64,000 nucleotides of DNA from Pseudomonas sp. dw_612 (GCF_018449725.1 NZ_JAAVVC010000028.1:1-64000), one strand, 5' to 3'. Counted from the first letter of the stretch, positions 43,278 to 52,112 are shown. Notes: a model not told the origin generated them from the sequence alone. Program-made: numbers and translations.

Positions 43278-44726
43278 TCAGGGTTTGCCGGGTTGTGACG
43301 CTTGCGTTCGTCCGCTTTCCCAACCGCCGCCCAGGGCGAGGAATAAATCGATCTGGCTCATCGCGACCTGAGTGTTGGCCGACGCCAGTTGCGCCGTGAC
43401 ATCGGTGTAGGTGCGAGTGGCTTGCAGGTCCGCCAGGAACGACGCGCGGCCGGCCTGGAAGAAGCGGTGAGTCTGGTCCGCCGCCAGTTGCGCCGACTGC
43501 TCGGCATCGGCGAGAGCATCGCGGCGTTGCAGCAGCGCGGAGTACTGGGCCAGGCCAGTCTGGGTTTCGCGGATCGCGTTGAGCACCACGCCGTCGAAGT
43601 GCGCCAGCGCACCTTGGGTCGAGGCTTCGGCTTCGCGGATTCGCGCGCGGGAGCCGTTGGACGGCACGGTCCAGCTCAGCAACGGGCCGAAGCCCCAGCG
43701 ATTGGTCTGCGGCTTGCCGAGGTTTTCCAGGGTGCCGACGGTGCCGATGGACGCGCCGATGCTGATGTCCGGGTACAACTCGCCAGTGGCGATGCCAATG
43801 CCGGCGGTCGCGGCGGCCAAACGGCGCTCGGCCTGACGCACATCCGGGCGGCGCTTGAGCAGCGTGGCGCCGTCACCGACCGGCAACAATTGCGCAATCT
43901 TCGGCAATTCGGCGCAGCTGTCGGTGCCAGCCGGCAGTTGATCCAGCGGTTTGGCCAGCAACATCGACAAGCGGAACAACCCGGCCTGGCGCGATGCTTC
44001 ATAACGCGGCATGTCGGCGCGCAAGGATTTGAATTGGGTTTGCGAACGGGTGACCTGGGTTTCATCACCGCGCCCGGCATCGCGCAGACGCTGGGTCAGG
44101 GTGGTGCTTTGGGCTTGCAGATCGAGGGAATGCTGGGCGATTTCCCGCTCTTCATTGGCCGCGCAAACTTGGGTGTAGGCCCGAACCACGTCGGCTACCA
44201 GGGTAATGCGCGCCGTATCCGCCGCTGCTTGGGTCGCATCGGCATTAGCCTTGGCCGCTTCGATGCCGCGCTGCAAAGTGCCGAACAGGTCGAACTGATA
44301 AGACGTGGTAATCCCAATGTCGCCGACGTTGGCCACCGGTACTTTCTCCGGCAGCAGAAACGCTTCGCCGGACTCCTGCAAACGCTGGGCGCCCATCTTC
44401 ACGCCACCGCTCCAGCCGCCCGCTGCCTGGGCTTCATCGACTTGCGCCCGAGCCCGGGACAAGTTCGCCGCCGCCACGCGCAGATCAGTGTTGGAGGCCA
44501 TGGCCTGCTGCACCAATTGGTCGAGACGCGGGTCCTGATACAGACGCCACCAATCGCTCGGCACCGGTGCCGAGACCACGTCTTTGTCGTTCGGCAGCAG
44601 GTTGCCCTGTAAGTCCTCACGGTGCACAGCAGCCTCGTCCGGCAAGTGATAATCCGGCCCGACCACCTGACACGCCGACAGCAACAGGCCTAACCCGGCC
44701 ACCGCCAAAGCCGAGGCTTTGCTCAT
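43278..44726 (-). CDS. Outer-membrane efflux lipoprotein, NodT family
   Basis: 482-aa TolC-like lipoprotein with lipobox LLSAC (Cys19). Two OEP repeats cover the rest (for example LDQLVQQAMASNTDLRVAAANLSRARAQVDEAQA and ALAHFDGVVLNAIRETQTGLAQYSALLQRRDAL). It is the exit duct for the HlyD/FUSC efflux system encoded just upstream, overlapping the HlyD gene by four bases. Confidence 0.9.
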   Translation of the reverse strand: MSKASALAVAGLGLLLSACQVVGPDYHLPDEAAVHREDLQGNLLPNDKDVVSAPVPSDWWRLYQDPRLDQLVQQAMASNTDLRVAAANLSRARAQVDEAQAAGGWSGGVKMGAQRLQESGEAFLLPEKVPVANVGDIGITTSYQFDLFGTLQRGIEAAKANADATQAAADTARITLVADVVRAYTQVCAANEEREIAQHSLDLQAQSTTLTQRLRDAGRGDETQVTRSQTQFKSLRADMPRYEASRQAGLFRLSMLLAKPLDQLPAGTDSCAELPKIAQLLPVGDGATLLKRRPDVRQAERRLAAATAGIGIATGELYPDISIGASIGTVGTLENLGKPQTNRWGFGPLLSWTVPSNGSRARIREAEASTQGALAHFDGVVLNAIRETQTGLAQYSALLQRRDALADAEQSAQLAADQTHRFFQAGRASFLADLQATRTYTDVTAQLASANTQVAMSQIDLFLALGGGWESGRTQASQPGKP

Positions 44727-45610
44727 TTCGCCGGCTCCTCGGTCTTGTCATCGATGATCGATACCGTCGCGGTGCGCCCGGCAATCATGCGGAAATCCGC
44801 CGGCACGTCGTCGAAGGCGATCCGCACCGGAATCCGCTGGGCCAGCCGCACCCAGCTGAACGCCGGGTTAACGTTGGGCAACAAGTTGCTGCCGCTGCTG
44901 CGGTCGCGGTCTTCGATGCCGGCGACGATGCTTTCCACATGCCCGCGCAAGCGAGCGCGGTCACCGATCACCCGGATATCCACGCCTTGGCCGACGTGAA
45001 TGCCGTCGAGTTTGGTTTCTTCGAAATAGCCGTCGATGTGGAATGAGTTGCTGTCCACCACCGACAACACCGGCCGTCCGGCGGTCACGAATTCCTGAGC
45101 GCGAGGCGCACGGTCGTTGATGTAGCCGTCCACCGGGCTGCGGATGGTCGAGCGGTCGAGGTTGAGTTGGGCGCTGTCCACCGTCACCAACGCTTCGGAC
45201 AAGGCCGATTGCGCACGGGCGACTTTCGACAGGCTTTCTTCCAGTTGCTCGCCCGGCACCAGGTTGCCGAGGCCACGGTTACGCTTGGCCTCGCGCTGGG
45301 CCTGGGCCAGGGTTTCTTCGCGATCCGCCACGGCGGCTTTCGCCTGGCGCAGGGCCAGTTTGAAACGGTCCTGGTCGATGCTGAACAGCACCTGGCCGCG
45401 CTGCACCAACTGGTTGTCGCGCACTTGCACTTGCTGGATCAACCCGGACACGTCCGGCGCGATCTGCACGATGTCGGCACGGATGTGCCCGTCCCGGGTC
45501 CAGGGCGCGAACATGTAATACATCACCATGCGCCAGACCACGACAACGGCGAAGCTCACGATCAGCAGGGTCAGCAGCACGCGACCAATGGTCAAAAAAG
45601 GTTTTTTCAT
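44723..45610 (-). CDS. HlyD-family membrane fusion protein (AaeA-like)
   Basis: 295-aa periplasmic adaptor. One N-terminal transmembrane helix is followed by a lipoyl-like half (HIRADIVQIAPDVSGLIQQVQVRDNQLVQRGQVLFSID), a coiled-coil hairpin and a second half (RSPVDGYINDRAPRAQEFV). With DUF1656 and FUSC genes upstream it matches AaeXAB-type pumps for aromatic acids. The substrate is not determined here. Confidence 0.9.
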   Translation of the reverse strand: MKKPFLTIGRVLLTLLIVSFAVVVVWRMVMYYMFAPWTRDGHIRADIVQIAPDVSGLIQQVQVRDNQLVQRGQVLFSIDQDRFKLALRQAKAAVADREETLAQAQREAKRNRGLGNLVPGEQLEESLSKVARAQSALSEALVTVDSAQLNLDRSTIRSPVDGYINDRAPRAQEFVTAGRPVLSVVDSNSFHIDGYFEETKLDGIHVGQGVDIRVIGDRARLRGHVESIVAGIEDRDRSSGSNLLPNVNPAFSWVRLAQRIPVRIAFDDVPADFRMIAGRTATVSIIDDKTEEPAK

Positions 45611-45816
45611 GTCATCAGGTATCGACTGAGTGAGTCCACGGCGCCGAGCAGCAAAGCGTAGAGAGCCACGTTGAACAATGCCCGGTGCCAGACCAGACGG
45701 TAAAAGTGCAGGCGCGTGAGCACCCCGTGCACCAACAGGTAAAACAGGTAGGTAATGCCCATCAGCACCAGCAACGTGGGCAGGAACACCCCGCTGATAT
45801 CCAGATCACCGATCAT
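45607..45816 (-). CDS. DUF1656 (AaeX-like) membrane protein
   Basis: 69-aa protein with two transmembrane helices and the family start GDLDISGVFLPTLLVLMGITY. It is nearly always found between FUSC and HlyD genes, as here, with overlaps on both sides. Confidence 0.9.
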   Translation of the reverse strand: MIGDLDISGVFLPTLLVLMGITYLFYLLVHGVLTRLHFYRLVWHRALFNVALYALLLGAVDSLSRYLMT

Positions 45817-47885
45817 AAAGGCGCTCCATCGATGCCATGGGGCAGTGGTTCTTCGGGTTGTGGTGTGCCGACGAATTCAACCCCGGGCAACAAGGCCAGG
45901 CGCAGACCGCTCAAGGCGTGCAGCAAATGCAGGCGGGCGCCGTCATCGCACTCGATGTTGAGGGCGCGACGGGCGCGGTCCATGGTCATCAGCAACGGAC
46001 TCGGCGCCGGCAAACGCTCGCCGGCCTTGAGGCACGCCTTGAAGTACTCGCCGACTTCCGTCACCACTTGATGCAGCAACACTTGCGGCACGCCGAGCAC
46101 GCGCGGCGTGTAGGCCAGCAGGTCGAGCAGGTTCAGCGCCACCCGCACTTCCCGTAGCGCGACGCCGGTGTCCTGGCCGATCAAACCCAGACGCGGCAAG
46201 TGCTGCATCAGCCGATCGAGCATCTGCACGCCCAACTTGCGGTGTTCGGACAAGGTCGCCGGCTCGGTCAGGCTGACGATGTCGCGCCAACTGAAACGGG
46301 TCAGGCGCTTGGCCGCCAGTTCCGCACCGAATGGTCGGGCAATCAGGGTCCAGATAAACGCGAACAGCAAACCAATCGGCCCGGCGAGGTTGGAGTTCGA
46401 GAAACTGAGGAAATCCGCGTCGTAGGCACCCTGGATGCTGATGAACGACGAGGTGTTCACCAGCGTCAGCAACATGCCCAGGTAAAACTGCGGCTTCACC
46501 GTCAGGGTGCCGATGCAGATAAACGGCACAGCAAACGCCAGCACCAGCATCGGGAAGTCATGCAGATTCGGCAGGACCAGAAACAGGTAAAGACTGGCGA
46601 ACAACACCGACATCGCCGTCCAGAAAAAGAAGCGGAAAATCTGCGGCGCCGGGTCGTCCATCGAGGCGAAAAAACTGCACGCCACCGCCGCCAGAATCAC
46701 CGCGCTGCCGCCATCGGTCCAGCCGAGCAAAATCCATAGCACCGAAGCGACGATGATCGCGCTGACCGTGGACATTGCCGAATAAAGCATCAACCCACGG
46801 TCCAGAAACGGCGTCAGGCGACCGAGGCGCCAGTGCCGATACACCGCGCGCCAGTTGTCCTGGCTTTCGCACTGGATGGCGTATTGCAGGCTGCGGCAGT
46901 CCTGCCACAAATCGATCCACTCACCGAGGCGATACAGCGCGTTGGAGAACAGCAATTGCTTGCGATCCTCCAGCGCTTCGGCACTCGGTTGCAGCGCTTC
47001 GAGCTGATCTTTCAGCGCTTGCCAGCGGTCGAGGTCGGCGTCTTTGTGGTTGAGCCATTCGGTGGTCGCTTCGAGCAGTGGCGCAAACTTATCCACAAGC
47101 TCAGGGGTGCGGCGCTCAAGGGCGTAGAGCGCATCATCGAGGGCATCGATCACCGGCAGCAGGTGGATCATCCGTCCACGCAATTCCTTGGTGTTACGCA
47201 CCGTTTGCGGCCGCGCGCCTTCGTGGGGCAACTGGCCGATCATCAGTTCCAGGCTGTTGAAAGTGGTGACCATCGCCGCACGCAGGGCGCTGACTTCTTC
47301 CGGCTGCACGTTGCGACTGAGAAAACGCAGGCTGTAAGTCGAAGCGTCGGTGAACCATTTATTCACCGAATCGTTGAACACCGGTGCCAATCGCCGAGGC
47401 CAGAACATCGCGCCGACCACCGCCGCCACTGCGATACCCAGGAAGATTTCTTCGGTGCGTGCCTCGGCGATGTCCCACACCGCCAGCGGGTTATCCAAGA
47501 CCGGCAGGGCAATCAGCGGCAAGGTGTAACCGGCCAGCATCAAGGCGTAACTGTTGGCAGTGCGCAGGTGCAGGGACAGGAACAACAACGTCCCGGTCCA
47601 CAACGCGATGATCACCACCAGCACCCATGGGCTCTGGACAAACATCGGCACAAAAAATACCGCCGCCGCCGCGCCCATGAACGTGCCGACCGCGCGGTAC
47701 AGCGCCTTGGAACTGGTCGGGCCAACGAATGGGCTGGAAACGATATACACCGTGGCCATCGCCCAGTACGGACGCGGCATCTGCATCAGCATGGCGATGT
47801 ACAACGCGATCATCGACGCCGCGAAGGTACGCACACCGTAGAACCAGTCCCGCGCCGGGGGAACGCCTGTCCAGAAACCGCTCAA
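45813..47885 (-). CDS. FUSC-family inner-membrane efflux protein (AaeB-like)
   Basis: 690-aa transporter built of two membrane blocks (about 20-165 and 380-510), each of several helices, separated and followed by cytoplasmic regions. The start FWTGVPPARDWFYGVRTFAASMIALYIAMLMQMPRPYWAMATVYIV is typical of FUSC/AaeB proteins. It should export aromatic acids or similar toxic compounds with the HlyD and NodT partners. It overlaps the MarR gene upstream by four bases. Confidence 0.9.
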   Translation of the reverse strand: MSGFWTGVPPARDWFYGVRTFAASMIALYIAMLMQMPRPYWAMATVYIVSSPFVGPTSSKALYRAVGTFMGAAAAVFFVPMFVQSPWVLVVIIALWTGTLLFLSLHLRTANSYALMLAGYTLPLIALPVLDNPLAVWDIAEARTEEIFLGIAVAAVVGAMFWPRRLAPVFNDSVNKWFTDASTYSLRFLSRNVQPEEVSALRAAMVTTFNSLELMIGQLPHEGARPQTVRNTKELRGRMIHLLPVIDALDDALYALERRTPELVDKFAPLLEATTEWLNHKDADLDRWQALKDQLEALQPSAEALEDRKQLLFSNALYRLGEWIDLWQDCRSLQYAIQCESQDNWRAVYRHWRLGRLTPFLDRGLMLYSAMSTVSAIIVASVLWILLGWTDGGSAVILAAVACSFFASMDDPAPQIFRFFFWTAMSVLFASLYLFLVLPNLHDFPMLVLAFAVPFICIGTLTVKPQFYLGMLLTLVNTSSFISIQGAYDADFLSFSNSNLAGPIGLLFAFIWTLIARPFGAELAAKRLTRFSWRDIVSLTEPATLSEHRKLGVQMLDRLMQHLPRLGLIGQDTGVALREVRVALNLLDLLAYTPRVLGVPQVLLHQVVTEVGEYFKACLKAGERLPAPSPLLMTMDRARRALNIECDDGARLHLLHALSGLRLALLPGVEFVGTPQPEEPLPHGIDGAPL

Positions 47886-48337
47886 GGCTGGATCACCAGC
47901 GGGGGATTGGCGGCTTCAAAGGCCCGCAATACACGCAGTGCGGCTTCCAGATCACTCTGGTCGATGCCTTCCAGCACTTCATGACGCAGACGCACCAGCT
48001 CGACTTCAACCGCTTGCACCAACTCCCGACCGGTGTCGGTCAGGCTCAGGCATTTGGCGCGGCGATCATGGGCATCTTCCGTCCGGCGCACATAACCGGC
48101 ATGACACAACTGATCGAGCAAACGCACCAGGGACGGACTCTCCATCCCCGCCGCCTGCGCCACCGTCACCTGCCGCACACCCTCCCCCAAACGCCCGATC
48201 ATCAACAACGGGACGGCGCAGGCTTCGGAGATTCCATAATTGACCAGCGTGGTCTGGCAGATCTTCCGCCAATGCCTGGCGGCCACCACCATGGCACTGC
48301 TGATGTTCATCTGGAGAGCGTCGAGGTTCTTTGGCAC
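47882..48337 (-). CDS. MarR-family transcriptional regulator
   Basis: About 151 aa with a winged helix (VRQVTVAQAAGMESPSLVRLLDQLCHAGYVRRTEDAHDRRAKCLSLTDTG), first gene of the efflux operon and presumably its repressor. The start is unsure: I take the GTG at 48335-48337 because a palindromic operator lies just upstream at 48354-48367; an ATG at 48310 and an upstream TTG at 48373 are alternatives, and no strong ribosome-binding site marks any of them. Confidence 0.82.
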   Translation of the reverse strand: MPKNLDALQMNISSAMVVAARHWRKICQTTLVNYGISEACAVPLLMIGRLGEGVRQVTVAQAAGMESPSLVRLLDQLCHAGYVRRTEDAHDRRAKCLSLTDTGRELVQAVEVELVRLRHEVLEGIDQSDLEAALRVLRAFEAANPPLVIQP

Positions 48338-48353
48338 GGGGGAATGACACACT

Positions 48354-48367
48354 GTTAGTTTGCTAAC
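48354..48367. promoter_or_regulatory. Probable MarR operator
   Basis: Perfect palindrome GTTAG-TTTG-CTAAC immediately upstream of the marR-like gene and its efflux operon. MarR repressors bind such sites over their own promoter. The assignment is from position and symmetry. Confidence 0.55.
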
Positions 48368-48505
48368 TATCAATATCGCATTCGAGGGAAAGGGTGGTCA
48401 AGTTTTGAAACAAATTCGTTGAAGGGCATCACGCATGGTCCAGACAGGAATCGCCGTAGCATTCGGAACCGCATAACGCCCTACGTCCTGACCGAGGCTG
48501 AATCA

Positions 48506-48703
48506 ATGACTAAAATCTCTGCATCAAAACTCGATAACACCTTGGATCCCGCAGTTTCAAAGCACTACCTCAGTTTCCTGCAAAGAAAAGTAGACAAGGC
48601 AAGGTTATCGCTGAAGGGCGAATGCTTCAGCAATGAAGAGATCGAAAGTGAATTTGCCGCGAGACGGGCGCAAGCGGCAAAGTCAGCAGGTCAGGCTAGT
48701 TAG
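48506..48703 (+). CDS. Small stability-determinant-like protein
   Basis: 65-aa protein (MTKISASKLDNTLDPAVSKH...SNEEIESEFAARRAQAAKS). It resembles short RelB/stability-determinant antitoxins in its size, a single helix-turn region and the EIxxEFAARRA end. No toxin follows on its own strand; its 3' end overlaps the tail of the oppositely oriented relE-like gene by four bases. ATG at 48506 is chosen; a longer frame upstream has a poor start. Confidence 0.5.
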   Translation: MTKISASKLDNTLDPAVSKHYLSFLQRKVDKARLSLKGECFSNEEIESEFAARRAQAAKSAGQAS

Positions 48704-48981
48704 CGCTGTTTTGCTCGGTCGTAGACAGCACTGCGCTCACGCTTGCCAACTGCCACCACGGAAACCACCACACGCTCATCAATAACCTCGTACACCAATC
48801 TGTACCCCGCCGACCTCAACTTGATTTTGTAGCAGTCAGGCATGCCGTGTAGCGAATCCGACGGCACTCGCGGGAGCTCGAGTCGCTCTGCCAGTTTCTT
48901 TTTGAATTGTTCGCGCAGCGTATGACCCAGTTTGTCCCACTCCTTGCGTGCGGACGGCAGGAACTCAAGCTTATAGGTCAT
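48700..48981 (-). CDS. RelE/StbE-family toxin
   Basis: 93-aa mRNA-interferase-type toxin with the family pattern YKLEFLPSARKEWDKLG, LRSAGYRLVYEVIDERVVVSVVAVGKRER, including the conserved Arg/Tyr of the RelE fold. It overlaps the antitoxin gene by 11 bp. It should cleave ribosome-bound mRNA when released. Confidence 0.85.
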   Translation of the reverse strand: MTYKLEFLPSARKEWDKLGHTLREQFKKKLAERLELPRVPSDSLHGMPDCYKIKLRSAGYRLVYEVIDERVVVSVVAVGKRERSAVYDRAKQR

Positions 48982-49216
48982 CCAGATTTACCGGGATCGG
49001 TGTTTCATGCCTACGTGAGCGAACAATTTCCGCCAACTCAAGATCATCGAGGCGTTCCATCATGGATTCAAAAACATCGGCCGGAACCATATAACCCATG
49101 ACGCGATTGTGATTCAGCACTGCCACAGGCCCGCCATGGGCGCCGTTCAGTACCGCTGATGGATTTTTCTTTAACTCAGACACGCTGACAGCAATGTCGG
49201 CCAGAACATTTTGCAT
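48971..49216 (-). CDS. Phd/YefM (StbD)-family antitoxin
   Basis: 81-aa antitoxin (SVSELKKNPSAVLNGAHGGPVAVLNHNRVMGYMVPADVFESM), a typical Phd/YefM fold with a C-terminal toxin-binding tail. It precedes and overlaps the RelE-type toxin. A short palindrome-like AT-rich stretch (TTAAGACCTCAATTAAGG) lies just upstream, where autoregulation would occur. Confidence 0.85.
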   Translation of the reverse strand: MQNVLADIAVSVSELKKNPSAVLNGAHGGPVAVLNHNRVMGYMVPADVFESMMERLDDLELAEIVRSRRHETPIPVNLDDL

Positions 49217-49302
49217 AATTAAGACCTCAATTAAGGTCGTTATTCTGGTCTATTGATCCCCGCTGAGCAACTCAGAAAAAACTTACTGCACGGCCTTGGC
49301 CT

Positions 49303-49365
49303 CAGATTTTTTTACCACTCACCAGATTTTTTTACATTTCGCCCTTTTCTCCCAGATTTTTTTAC
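49303..49365. repeat. Three CAGATTTTTTTAC repeats after the DUF2789 gene
   Basis: The 13-mer occurs at 49303-49315, 49323-49335 and 49353-49365. On the minus strand it reads GTAAAAAAATCTG. The last copy includes the DUF2789 stop codon. No strong hairpin is seen with them. They may be a binding array or part of the transcript end. Confidence 0.55.
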
Positions 49366-49607
49366 ACCCCTCGCCCCTTCCTCATCAAAACATCCAACTG
49401 ATCCACCACCTCCGCCCAATCCGCATCCTCCAGAATCTCATCCCGCAAAAAATCCGCCTGGCTTTCGCTCCAGAAAAACGCGTCCGCCAAATGCAATTCA
49501 GGTTTAAGCGGTGAATGGGTAGCAATGAATTGGTCGATGCTGACCGGGTCGTTGGCCAGGCCGAGTTGTTTGAACAGGGACGGCAGGCTGTGGGTTGGGG
49601 ATTCCAT
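49362..49607 (-). CDS. DUF2789 family protein
   Basis: 81-aa protein (MESPTHSLPSLFKQLGLAND...HLADAFFWSESQADFLRDEILEDADWAEVVDQLDVLMR), a good match to DUF2789. The function is unknown. The ATG at 49605-49607 has CGGAG six nt upstream; the frame continues 13 codons further but into sequence without a better site. Confidence 0.82.
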   Translation of the reverse strand: MESPTHSLPSLFKQLGLANDPVSIDQFIATHSPLKPELHLADAFFWSESQADFLRDEILEDADWAEVVDQLDVLMRKGRGV

Positions 49608-49635
49608 GGTGGGCTCCGGGGTGGCTGAAAAATTG

Positions 49636-49701
49636 TTCGCGGGCAAGCCTCGCTCCTACAGGGATCGCGTTCTTCTGTAGGAGCGAGGCTTGCCCGCGAA
49701 G
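49636..49701. repeat. REP pair, class 2
   Basis: Inverted class 2 pair with a loop of about 15 bp, between the DUF2789 gene and the YbaK gene. Confidence 0.8.
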
Positions 49702-49724
49702 GCTATATCACTGACACCGTAAAC

Positions 49725-50186
49725 CTAATGACTCAACTCGCAAACCTGCGCATGCGGCACCATTTTCAGAAACTCCGGCATGCTCATGTGCAGCAGGTTG
49801 TTGTGGTTGCCGGCTTCCAGGTAAATGTCTTTCTGCCGGGTCAGCAAGGGGTCGATGACCATGTCCATGCCATAGGATTCACCCAGCGCCGGCACTGCGC
49901 CGCGTTCGCAGTCGGTGAACAGGTGCGCCAGGGTGCTTTCCCGGGTGATTTGCCATTCGCCGCTGCCGCGGACTTTGCTCAGGTCCAGGTGACGGCTGGC
50001 GGGGAGCACGGCCATCAGGTAATGCCCGTGGTGGTCGTCGAGGATCACCGATTTGGCCACCCGTTCGGCAGGAATGCCCGACACGCGAGCTGTTTCAAGG
50101 CTGCTGGCCGAGTGCGGGTGGGTGACGATGTCGAATTCGCATTGAGCCTTGTTGAGGCTGTCCTGCACCGTTCTTGCCATACGCAT
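49725..50186 (-). CDS. YbaK/EbsC aminoacyl-tRNA deacylase-like protein
   Basis: 153-aa protein of the YbaK/ProX fold. Conserved segments include ARVSGIPAERVAKSVILDD with the family lysine, YLMAVLPASRHLDL, and ESYGMDMVIDPLL. These enzymes hydrolyse mischarged tRNAs. The ATG at 50184-50186 follows GAGG at six nt. Confidence 0.82.
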   Translation of the reverse strand: MRMARTVQDSLNKAQCEFDIVTHPHSASSLETARVSGIPAERVAKSVILDDHHGHYLMAVLPASRHLDLSKVRGSGEWQITRESTLAHLFTDCERGAVPALGESYGMDMVIDPLLTRQKDIYLEAGNHNNLLHMSMPEFLKMVPHAQVCELSH

Positions 50187-50383
50187 GATGCACCTCGGTG
50201 TCCGTTGCAATCACAAACGGACGATGGTTAAAGCCGTTTTCTTCCACTGAAAGTCTAGGCCCGCTGGCGCCATCGCGCGGGAAATCTGCCCGCCGGAATC
50301 ACGGAAAAACGGGTCAAAATTCGTACAACTCACAGCTCAGCTAAACTCTATAAAGAACCACCCCGACTCTCCCGGAGGGTCAC

Positions 50384-50917
50384 GTGAACATTCGTTGCTG
50401 TGCAGTGGCGTTGCTGTTGGCCTTGAGCGGATCGGTTTTCGCGGCGGACAACGTTGTCCTGTTCGTTCCCGATCCCCTCGGCATGTGGCTGATCGTGTTT
50501 GGCATCGCCTTTCTGGTGGCCGAAGCGACCTTGCCCAATTACGGCGTGATCGGTCTCGGCGGCCTGGTGATGTTTGTCGCCGGCGCGGTGATTCTGACCA
50601 ACACCGAGGTGCCCGCGCCGTTGATGATCGGCCTGGGACTGATCAGCGTTTTGTTGCTGATTTTCCTGGTGATCCACGCCCTGAAAACCCGCCCGCGCCG
50701 CGTCGTCAGTGGCGACGCCGGACTGGTGGGCAGCGTGACGCCGGTGATGTCGCTACAGCCCGACAGTGCCTACAACGGTTGGGTGCATTTGCAGGGTGAA
50801 AAGTGGCAAGTGCTGAGCACCACGCCGCTGCAACCGGGGCAGAACGTCCGGGTCGTGGGGCGCAAGGGCTTATTGCTACAAGTGGCCGCGGCTGACGCGG
50901 CGCCGGCTGGAGAATAA
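50384..50917 (+). CDS. NfeD-like membrane protein
   Basis: 177-aa protein with a signal sequence (about 1-20), three further transmembrane segments (about 33-98) and a C-terminal OB-fold NfeD domain (VSGDAGLVGSVTPVMSLQPDSAYNGWVHLQGEKWQV). GTG start at 50384 with GGAGGG upstream. It is coupled to a slipin/stomatin gene two bases downstream, the usual NfeD partner for membrane-domain proteins. Confidence 0.85.
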   Translation: MNIRCCAVALLLALSGSVFAADNVVLFVPDPLGMWLIVFGIAFLVAEATLPNYGVIGLGGLVMFVAGAVILTNTEVPAPLMIGLGLISVLLLIFLVIHALKTRPRRVVSGDAGLVGSVTPVMSLQPDSAYNGWVHLQGEKWQVLSTTPLQPGQNVRVVGRKGLLLQVAAADAAPAGE

Positions 50918-50919
50918 CC

Positions 50920-51678
50920 ATGGGCCTGCAACTGGGTTTTGCCGCGCTGTTGCTGTTGGTGATTGCACTGGCGGGGTCGACCTTTCGTATCCTGCGTGAA
51001 TACGAGCGCGGCGTGGTGTTCCAGCTCGGGCGCTTCTGGCAGGTCAAAGGCCCCGGCCTGATCCTGCTGATTCCGGCGGTGCAACAAATGGTCCGCGTCG
51101 ACCTGCGGACCATCGTCCTCGACGTCCCACCCCAGGATGTGATCACCCGGGACAACGTCTCGGTGAAGGTCAATGCCGTGCTGTACTTCCGTGTGCTCGA
51201 TCCGCAGAAGGCGATCATTCAGGTCGAAGACTTCCTGATGGCCACCAGCCAATTGGCCCAGACCACGTTGCGCGCGGTGCTCGGCAAGCATGAGCTCGAT
51301 GAATTGTTGGCCGAGCGGGAACGGTTGAACGTCGACATCCAGCAGGTGCTCGACGCTCAGACTGACAATTGGGGGATCAAGGTCGCTAACGTTGAAATCA
51401 AGCATGTGGACCTGAACGAGTCGATGGTGCGCGCCATCGCCAAACAGGCCGAAGCCGAACGGGAACGGCGGGCCAAGGTGATCCACGCCGAGGGTGAATT
51501 GCAGGCGTCTGAAAAACTCATGCAAGCCGCGGAAATGCTGGGGCGGCAGCCGGGGGCGATGCAGTTGCGGTATATGCAGACGTTGAGTTCGATTGCCGGG
51601 GACAAGAGTTCGACGATTGTCTTTCCGTTGCCGATTGAGTTGCTCAAGGGGATGGCGGATTTGTCGTCAAAGCCTTGA
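50920..51678 (+). CDS. Slipin/stomatin (SPFH band 7) protein
   Basis: 252-aa membrane protein. One N-terminal helix (about 4-22) is followed by the band 7 domain (FRILREYERGVVFQLGRFWQVKGPGLILLIPAVQQMVRVDLRT...) and a charged helical end (AEAERERRAKVIHAEGELQASEKL). It probably forms oligomeric membrane platforms together with the NfeD protein encoded upstream. GGAG lies before the ATG. Confidence 0.88.
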   Translation: MGLQLGFAALLLLVIALAGSTFRILREYERGVVFQLGRFWQVKGPGLILLIPAVQQMVRVDLRTIVLDVPPQDVITRDNVSVKVNAVLYFRVLDPQKAIIQVEDFLMATSQLAQTTLRAVLGKHELDELLAERERLNVDIQQVLDAQTDNWGIKVANVEIKHVDLNESMVRAIAKQAEAERERRAKVIHAEGELQASEKLMQAAEMLGRQPGAMQLRYMQTLSSIAGDKSSTIVFPLPIELLKGMADLSSKP

Positions 51679-51681
51679 GGA

Positions 51682-51792
51682 AGATCAAAAGATCGCAGCC
51701 TTCGGCAGCTCCTACATACGGTGTTTCCAATCCGACACGGCGGTAGCCCACGTCCTGTAGGAGCTGCCGAAGGCTGCGATCTTTTGATCTTT
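51682..51792. repeat. REP pair, class 3
   Basis: Inverted class 3 pair just after the slipin gene, with extended arms (AAGATCAAAAGATCGCAGCC). Confidence 0.8.
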
Positions 51793-51915
51793 CCTACAGA
51801 CACCCACGTCCGGCAATCGCATCGGAGATTTCCTTCAAGTTGTAGCGGTGTTGGTGAACTTGTTCCGGTCCGGAGCCAGGTCTAGTCTGGCCTTGTCACT
51901 GAATAAACGGTGACA

Positions 51916-52112
51916 CGGACGTGCAAGTCCGGGTAAAACGACCAACAATTCCTAGCCTATAGGCATTCAACGAGCGCTTTGTGCTCGCTGACTTCGCTTT
52001 ATGGCGGCTGTGTGCGGGAGATCTTCGGATCTGCCGAGGTTTTGTTGGTGGGCCTTTTACTCGGTCTTGCACCCCGCACATAGCTGCCACCCTCATTTCG
52101 CGTGCAAGCGAA
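51916..52112 (+). ncRNA. Structured leader RNA, copy B
   Basis: Second copy of the element at 27599-27777. A 17-bp stem (52002-52018 with 52073-52089, two G-U pairs) encloses a UUCG hairpin AGATC/GATCT (52019-52032) and helix GCCGAG/CTCGGT (52033-52038 with 52060-52065). The strand CTTGCAC (52066-52072) precedes the closing arm. Flanking hairpins at 51916-51931 and 52097-52112 share GTGCAAG in the loop, complementary to that strand. Base changes relative to copy A keep pairing, for instance G-C to C-G and A-U to G-C in the UUCG stem. It precedes the frameshifted DUF6124-type gene. I cannot tell whether an RNA family is already defined. Confidence 0.7.
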
